This document shows positions 57,611 through 64,000 of a DNA stretch of 64,000 nt, piece by piece. Source of the DNA: Ilex aquifolium (Eukaryota; Streptophyta; Magnoliopsida; Aquifoliales; Aquifoliaceae). Made by a program: the position numbers and the translations under genes. The DNA lies in NCBI GenBank assembly GCA_951799425.1, contig OX637394.1:11650501-11714500 (forward strand), written 5' to 3'. Under the pieces are notes generated by a model that was given only the letters and a program-made list of their open reading frames with translations, was not told the origin of the DNA and ran no database searches. Numbering within the stretch: the first letter of the stretch is position 1; every line of letters begins with the position of its first letter.

Positions 57611-58582
57611 TCATTAAAGTATAACACAAAAGGTAGAATCAGGACAGGTGATGCGTTTTCATGTCGGGTTTTAACGAGTTCATGTCAGGAATTAGCGAGT
57701 TCATGTTAAAAAATATTTCAATCATATCTAATTTGTTTATTTTCGTATCTAATAAATTGTGTCATATCGGATTCGTGTCACGTATAACTAACATATAAAC
57801 AATTCGTGTTGGGTATTATTTTTGATTGGCTATTAATTGTGTCATGTCTGGTCCATATCTTTACGAAATGGGTAGTTTAAGAAAGAACTGAAATTTTTAA
57901 TTTCGTGTTATGTTAATGGATAGAGTAATGCTAGATGAACTTAAAAACTAAACTTAAAAATTAGACTTGATAATCTCAATCATTGAATAGGTAGTGGGTC
58001 CCAATAAATGTTGGGATTTACAGTGAAATCAATTGTTGTAATTATCAAATCTAGTTGTTAAGTCCACTTTTTAAGTTCATGTAGCATTGCTCCATATTTT
58101 AACACCCCTAATTAATAAGAGTGTTAATTTTATCTATCAATACGAATCCGACACGGACTTTATACAAACTACAAGAATGATTAATATGACAATAAATGAG
58201 TTGGTTAGGAATAATACGACCAACTGTTATTGTAAGCAAAAAATATATATTTTATAATTTTTTTAATTTCTTTACATAATCATCATATGAATTGTTTTTA
58301 AATTAAATAATTTTTTATTAACACAAACACTGACATAAACAAAACACGACCCAAAATAACACGGGATGAGTTGACACAGGACGGGGGCGTGCTTGGAACC
58401 AAACATGAGTTTGCATGTTTTACAGTATGCTTTGTAAAATCTACATAAATTAGACCATTGCCTTAAATTCTCAATATCCCTTCATCTAATGACTCTCATC
58501 TTTCTAACGGAGAGGTGGATACAATCAACTCATGCAATATTAGTGTGTTATTAGAAGATTTCAAAATCAAAGTCGACGATAA
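57611..58582. other. intergenic AT-rich DNA
   Basis: Contains degenerate TTCATGTCGGG/CGAGTTCATGT phrases (about 57655-57710) and no recognised gene. Confidence 0.35.
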
Positions 58583-58847
58583 ATGACGGCGACGGTGAAT
58601 ATTGCTGTGCCCGACGGTGGAGCAGAACACAGTTCATTATATTGAAGGAATTGTGTTTGCTGAAAATTTGCAATTTTCCCAGGATTGTGACTCTTACGTC
58701 GATCGCTTAGAACATAAGCTCCGTTGTGCTGAAAAGAATTATTGTCAAACCTTCTCCATCTACGCATATGGCGACACCAATTGCTTACCGTCCTCTATAC
58801 AACAAGCCCTTTCCAATCCGCCATCGCCTTCATTCACTTCTCTATTG
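58583..58847 (+). pseudogene. first-exon fragment of an NYN-domain (MARF1/limkain-like) protein, broken
   Basis: From ATG 58583 the reading MTATVNIAVPDGGAEHSSLY hits a stop. A neighbouring frame then reads ENLQFSQDCDSYVDRLEHKL and NYCQTFSIYAYGDTNCLPSS, then IQQAL, up to a GTACAC donor at 58848. The plant family has WWDIENCQVPxxCD...MNYCGPVSISAYGDTxxIPxxxQxAL, the core of the NYN (PIN-like) RNase fold. Here the first catalytic region is scrambled by a frame change and the rest of the domain is absent. Plant NYN proteins are presumed RNA endonucleases with OST-HTH domains. Identification rests mainly on IYAYGDTN...SSIQQAL. Confidence 0.6.
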
Positions 58848-59347
58848 GTACACATTCTTATATTATACGTAGTGTATTTGAATGTTATTAAGTGAGAATT
58901 TATGGCAAATCTCCGATTTGGTGGTTAATTTTCGTTTTTTATTTTGGGATTTTGGGGTGGGGTTTGTGTGATTTGTTGTGGAATATGGGGTTTGTGTGAT
59001 TTTGGCTGGTGAATTACATATTTTAATCCTCTGTTTAAGAGTCTCTTCAGAATATGACATGTTACTCAAGAAAAATTGGGTGCTTAATATTTAGAAAAAC
59101 TGTTCCAGTCCATTTTTCCTATTTTCTTATATCTTTTCAGCAATTAAATACAGCATTGAGGCTATAATAGGAGGTCAGTGAATCATTTTACAGTCAACCA
59201 ATGTATTGTTGCTCTATTTTTTAATTGGATGTTAGGATGCTAGAGTTGAGCTGCAATTTATATAATTCGGTGTGTATACCATCTTATGCAGAATTGTTTC
59301 TTAGGTTGATGCATACCCTAATGCTTATTTCATGTTGGTTGTGGCAG
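58848..59347 (+). other. intron-like or intergenic DNA between two gene fragments
   Basis: T-rich, no coding signal. Ends with GTTGTGGCAG, an acceptor for the next fragment. Confidence 0.35.
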
Positions 59348-60428
59348 ACTTATCCAAACCCATTGCAAGACAATCATGCACACTCTGTTGTTAAGTAAGT
59401 AATTTTGGATATGATGTAATTGTATGTTAAACAGCTTTAGCATTTGCCACATAAGAATTATGATTTGCATTGATTAATGGGAATAAACTTGTTTTTGCCG
59501 GGCAGTATTTTGTCAATGACGATGATACTGATGCCCAAAAGGTTAGTTTTTTCCACATATGTTTGGGTTGAAAGAATTCTTTTATCTTTTCAAGCATCGG
59601 GAAGTAGAATTCTTAATGTGATTTCACTGTAAAATTAGTTGTTTTTCTATCAGCACAAATGTGTTTGGCGAGGGTCGACTTGAACATTTATGCTATCATG
59701 GGCCTGGAGGTTACCTATGGATTTAATTTTGTTAAAAAGTTGGTGTTTACATTACCAAGGGTGGCTTCCCTCTATTTCTTACAAAAAGAAAGGAGATCGT
59801 TTATGATGAGTCTTCAACAACTGGATTTTTTGGGTTAGAAGGGGCTATAGGCCAGTGCAAAAATGATAATTGACCCCTATTTAAATATCATTCATACCTT
59901 CATTGCAGATCATTGTTCACAAGAGCAGTCCAAGAGGAACACATTTTAGACGTGCTGGACCCCATCAGAGGGTAAGTTTTTATTTTGTTAGTTTTAATCT
60001 TTGCCCGTGCTTATTAGTAAATTGTAAGCATTGACTCAAATTTTTACTCAAATATGAGTTAGCATCTGAGGAAAAAACTTGATTTGATATAAAGCACTTC
60101 AATGGAAAAACTTAAATATAAAGGAGGACAAACCCAAATTTAAAAGAACATAGAATATGACTATTAGATCTTTAAAAGTGAATTGAATCTAATCATTCGA
60201 GATTTGAGTAAAGGTTTGAGTCTTTCTTGATTTGAAAAAAAATTTAAGTTCCCTTAATTTGGTATGAATTTGGGTATAAAATTGGAGAAATTTTTTAAGA
60301 GTTTTTAACCCAAATTTTAATTTGAGTTTAAAAAAAGGGAAGGTGCTGGAGATGCACTTATGAGTATCATTTGTGTTGTTTGATATGCTGGGCAGGTGTT
60401 GAAGATGCAAATGGCTAGAAGAGTTTAG
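59348..60428 (+). pseudogene. N-terminal exon fragments of an ATP-dependent 6-phosphofructokinase
   Basis: Exon-like pieces: 59348-59394 [16 protein letters not shown]; 59506-59541 YFVNDDDTDAQK; 59909-59971 [20 protein letters not shown], then R; 60396-60428 VLKMQMARRV and a stop. Plant PFK (PFK3/7 type) reads [58 protein letters not shown] before the catalytic GGLCPGLN. The first three pieces keep GT...AG borders, but the donor after VVK is damaged (TTAAGTAAG). The last piece leaves the family after one residue, so the catalytic domain is missing. A truncated, non-functional copy of a glycolytic gene. Confidence 0.8.
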
Positions 60429-60846
60429 TTGATATGCTGCATTTGGCCTTGATCAACCTGTCCCTGCAAATTATTTGCTGCCTAATTCTTAGAAAGTAGG
60501 GGAAAATGCTTAGAAATACTTGCATGGAGTACACTGAATTATCATTTTTTTTAAACAAATAGTGGCTGCCTATTGTTACCGCCTATTGTTCAATTAGAAC
60601 CCCATGTATGTGCATAATTGTCAATTTGTTTTGAATTTGAAGTGTGTACAAATTTCTGAAAATTTCATTAAAACATGTTGCATGGCTTTGATGAATATAC
60701 TTATTGATTACATGGCTTCATGAGGACCAAAAGATCACTTAAACACATCCAGCAATGATAGCTGTGAAGAGCATGAGTCAAGATGCATTCAACAAGGTAT
60801 TGGAAAACAAGCAATGCTACAAAACTCAAATGAAATATAAAAAATT
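60429..60846. other. intergenic
   Basis: No gene recognised. Confidence 0.35.
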
Positions 60847-60963
60847 GTAACCCAAATGCATATCATCTCTTGGATGAGTGGGTCTCATTAGCTTTTTCAG
60901 TGAGATCCACTCGTCTCACACTCATTCAATGGATGATATTCATTTGAATTTTAATTTTGGGTT
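60847..60963. mobile_element. small hairpin MITE, about 115 bp
   Basis: AACCCAAATGCATATCATC... pairs with ...GATGATATTCATTTGAATTT; the inner arms TGGGTCTCAT/GTGAGATCCA also pair. Almost entirely palindromic. No target duplication fixed. Confidence 0.55.
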
Positions 60964-62451
60964 TTATTTGAGTTATATAACATTTTCTTGGAGAATTCAC
61001 AGGCTTATATTGTGGGCACTCTTAACTGGTATTGTATCTGGTCCTGTTTTACATGCATATATGTTGGTGATCTCCTTTCGATATTTACTCCATGCTTTGT
61101 AGTCCATGAATTTTTCCCATCAAGAGAGATATTTTCATGAAAAACAACATAATAATTTTATCAAATTGGTTACACATCCTGACGATATTGTTTTTCCAAA
61201 GTACAATTGAACATTGATGCCCGAAGCCATACTTTAAATTAATAGTTTTCACAGTTTAGTTTGATATTTGTGTATCTTATCATTTTAGAAATATTTTCGT
61301 TACCCAAAAATCTAACATGATTAAGCTTTAACTTTTTTTGGCAAACATCTAACAACATTGAAATTAAAAATTAACTTTTGCTAATTTATTAATCACCAAA
61401 TCCTTGCTTAATTATCATGATTTTAATTAATTTATGATTATTGATTTGTTTAGGAAATTCACTTAGCCGGTCAAGTGAGAAAATACAATGCAAATCAGTT
61501 ATAAGTTACATGAAAACATGGCTGCCAAGTTTGTCGTGTAGATACAATGGACAACCCTTGTCGGCTTATTTCGTCTCAATGGAAATTGAAAAAGTATGAC
61601 AGAAGATGTCGGGAATTGTACATCCGCTTATTCATGATCAATCAAAAGACCTTTATGCTTTCCCCAACTTATCTCCTTCCCTCAATAATATGGGAACGCT
61701 ATGCTATGATTATAACATATTCTATTGCTTGTACATATATGATTAGTCATTCAGGGAAGCTTTTTTTTTTTTTCTATAATTGAGGGTTGTTCTTTGATGG
61801 TTTATTTTAGGTCTATTAATACATTGTGCATGTGCAATCACTAATGATGTGTTCTTGTGTGCAGCCATGTATTAAAACATTGCATCTCTTTTTAAGTCAA
61901 TTTTTTTGTCTTCTCAGTTTTTGTGGTAGTGTGATTTGCTGGGTTAAGTGGACCATAATTGGCTTGATGGTAAAAGTCATGGAAATGCATAAATTTGTAT
62001 TTTCCATGCATTAATCAAGTGATAATCAATTATTTTTCATACATAAATTTGTCATTGTTTTTACATTTGAATTGACACTTTTGAATTCCAATTTTCTGCG
62101 ATCTATATTGCGCTCTTATAAATTATTTCTCATCTTGCAAGAGTAAATTTGCACTCTTTCTATATTTCTAGGTTTATGGTTTGTTTTTCTCTTGTACTTG
62201 ACCTTCATATTGTAAACTTATTATCCCTATCATCCAACTTCTTTCTCTATTTTGCAAATAGGTATATCTGAATCTACAAAAACTTTAGCAACAAGGCCGA
62301 AATGGTGATGGATGTGTATGCACCTAAAACTTTTAAGGGGCTTAGGGAGGCCGGTACCTCCCAAAAAACTTAATAGGATAAAAGTACATTTTTTAAAATA
62401 ATTGGGATAGAAGTACATGTGCTAAAAAAAAGTCATAAAAACCCTTTTACC
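60964..62451. other. intergenic AT-rich DNA
   Basis: I see no gene, RNA gene or element in this stretch. Short ORFs have no family resemblance. Confidence 0.4.
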
Positions 62452-63150
62452 CCTACCATAAATAGTGCATACCTAATTGAATGTGAAACTTTCAATATTG
62501 CTTTTGATATTTATGTATCATTTGAATTTTGAAATTTCATATATATATATATATATTCATGCAAACAGTGTCACCAAAGAGAGACACGATATAATGACAA
62601 TGGGGATCCAATCAATGACATCATGTAATGCCCCTTTCATAGTGCCCAAGCAGTGTCAGTAAAGAGTGACAACAGTAGATTGTACCTAAATGATAACAAT
62701 ATATATTTTGTCCAATAAAAAAGTTGCACCTAAAGGGGGAGTCGAAAAATTGTCATGCAAACAGTGTCACCAAAGAGAGACACGATATAAATTGTCATGC
62801 AAACAGTGTCACCAAAGAGAGATACAATATAATGACAATGGGGTCTAATCAGTAGCATCATGTAATGCCCCCCTTCATAGTGTCCAAAACAGTGTCAGTA
62901 AAGAGTGACAACAGTAGATTGTACCTAAATGATGACAACATATATTTTGCCCACTCAAAGAGTTGCACCTAAAGAGGGAGTCGAAAAATTGCCATGCAAA
63001 CAGTGTCACCAAAGAGAGACACGATATATATATATATATGAAATTTCAAAATTCAAATGATACACAAATATTAAAAGAAATCTTGAAAGTCTTACATTCT
63101 AATCTTGAAAGTCTCACATTCAATATTAAGTATGCACTATTTATGGTAGG
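62452..63150. mobile_element. inverted-repeat element containing an internal tandem array
   Basis: Left arm CCTACCATAAATAGTGCATA...TTTGAATTTTGAAATTTCA (to about 62552) pairs with the inverted right arm (about 63032-63150). Both arms end inward in a short (TA)n. Between them lie two copies of about 200-230 bp (about 62558-62756 and 62791-62993), with CATGCAAACAGTGTCACCAA occurring four times, the second and fourth as short partial units. Confidence 0.8.
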
Positions 63151-63596
63151 TGTAATTATGGAATACAATTTAGAAAGAATTTGAAAATGTTTTAAAATAT
63201 GTACTTATTGACAACTATTTGATGAAAAAGAGGACTTAAAGGAGGATAAGTTTGGAGGTGGTACTTAAAGCCAAATAAGTTTTGAAAAAGGTACTCACAT
63301 TCCATTATCTCAACTTTTAAATAGTTTGTCCCATATTATTTTAAGAATATGGGACGTGGTTCTAGATTGTTTGTTAATCATTAAAGTTATGAGTTTTAGA
63401 GAAAGTATTCAACAAATTTAGTGTATTTTTTATATTTAAAATAAAATAATTCATTTGCAACGCACGTGTGCAATACCAAGTACTCTAAAATATAACCACT
63501 AACAAATTTCTTTTTTCTTTAATTGAATGTTAAAGTAGGGGAGACCCAATGGTTACAGGCCCACACTCATGTATCACTCCGTTTCTTTCGAATATC
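63151..63596. other. intergenic
   Basis: No gene. Contains GCAACGCACGTGTGCAATAC (about 63457), a phrase common in dispersed plant repeats. Confidence 0.3.
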
Positions 63597-63815
63597 TTAT
63601 TTTCTTTTCTTTTTTCTTTTTTTTTTCTAAATGAGAGTTTTTTCAAAGAGGTCAAATGGTCAATTGACCACAAAACTGGGTATAATTTGATTGATGGGGT
63701 TGGTCATTGCCCAGGCCAGTCCACGCATCAATATTTTGAAAAAGGACAATGAAATTCGAACCTGCGACTTTAAGATTCAACAGTAATAATAACTATTAGG
63801 TCATCTGCTATTAAT
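63597..63815 (-). mobile_element. possible tRNA-derived SINE
   Basis: On the minus strand, GACCTAATAGTTATT (about 63788-63802) resembles a pol III box A. CGCAGGTTCGAATTTC (about 63753-63768) resembles box B (GGTTCGANNCC), about 30 bp downstream. The element would end in an A-rich tail (plus-strand T-tract 63597-63628). No target duplication or family was verified. Confidence 0.4.
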
Positions 63816-64000
63816 AACACATTTTATTCATTCGAAGTGGCCCAAACATCGGATAGCCTCAAAGTGTGTGTGTGTGTGTTTATAAGGCTTTTGCAAACTT
63901 CACCTTTTAAGGTGTTGTTTGTAGTTCTCCTTCGATCAAAAAAAAAAAAAAAAAGTGGCCCAAACAGCAGGCGCAATTCCCTAGTCTAGCCCCTGGGCTT
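63816..64000. other. window end, simple repeats
   Basis: A short (GT)n at about 63866-63880 and an A-run at about 63939-63954. No gene. Confidence 0.6.

Overview
The window is nuclear DNA of a flowering plant, probably a eudicot. Most of it consists of transposable elements and tandem arrays of plant families: Ty1/copia and Ty3/gypsy-chromovirus LTR elements, Mutator-like (MULE) and hAT-like DNA transposons, and MITEs. The recognisable genes or gene pieces are all plant-type: a STY-like Raf kinase, a mitochondrial MaoC-type dehydratase, and fragments of chloroplast CPN60-alpha, an AGO4-clade Argonaute, an NYN-domain protein and an ATP-dependent phosphofructokinase. Only one host gene looks complete, the dehydratase at 42962-44360 (minus strand). 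I cannot name the species.

Region 1 (1-38.1 kb) is a large tandem array that follows the last two exons of a STY8/17/46-like kinase. A unit of about 0.6 kb recurs at least 13 times. Groups of three or four units alternate with a 1.7 kb spacer made of a GT-rich block and an exon-like block, giving a higher-order period of about 4.1-4.2 kb. Two nested stacks interrupt the array. In the first, a MULE (12594-23795; perfect 9-bp target duplication, about 200-bp terminal inverted repeats, a broken transposase gene and a broken GRF zinc-finger gene) carries a chromovirus (14513-21018) inserted in the transposase gene. In the second, a minus-strand copia element (26332-37253) carries another, plus-strand copia element (26446-31306) inside one LTR. 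The LTR pairs differ at about 2 of 310, 1 of 823 and 2 of 440 positions, so these retrotransposon insertions are recent.

Region 2 (38.1-49.1 kb) holds a MITE, a MULE transposase remnant, the last exon of a CPN60-alpha pseudogene, two hAT-like non-autonomous elements with exact 8-bp duplications, the intact dehydratase gene, and GA/GT-rich microsatellite DNA.

Region 3 (49.1-64 kb) is AT-rich and repeat-dominated. It holds an inverted-repeat element with a C-rich array, a 21-bp minisatellite of about 1 kb, a third hAT-like element, an Argonaute exon fragment, a transposon-type ORF, twin MITEs, NYN and phosphofructokinase pseudogene fragments, an inverted-repeat element with an internal tandem array, and a possible SINE. 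There is no operon-like gene organisation. The main story is tandem duplication, nested insertion and scattered gene fragments around one working mitochondrial fatty-acid-synthesis gene.
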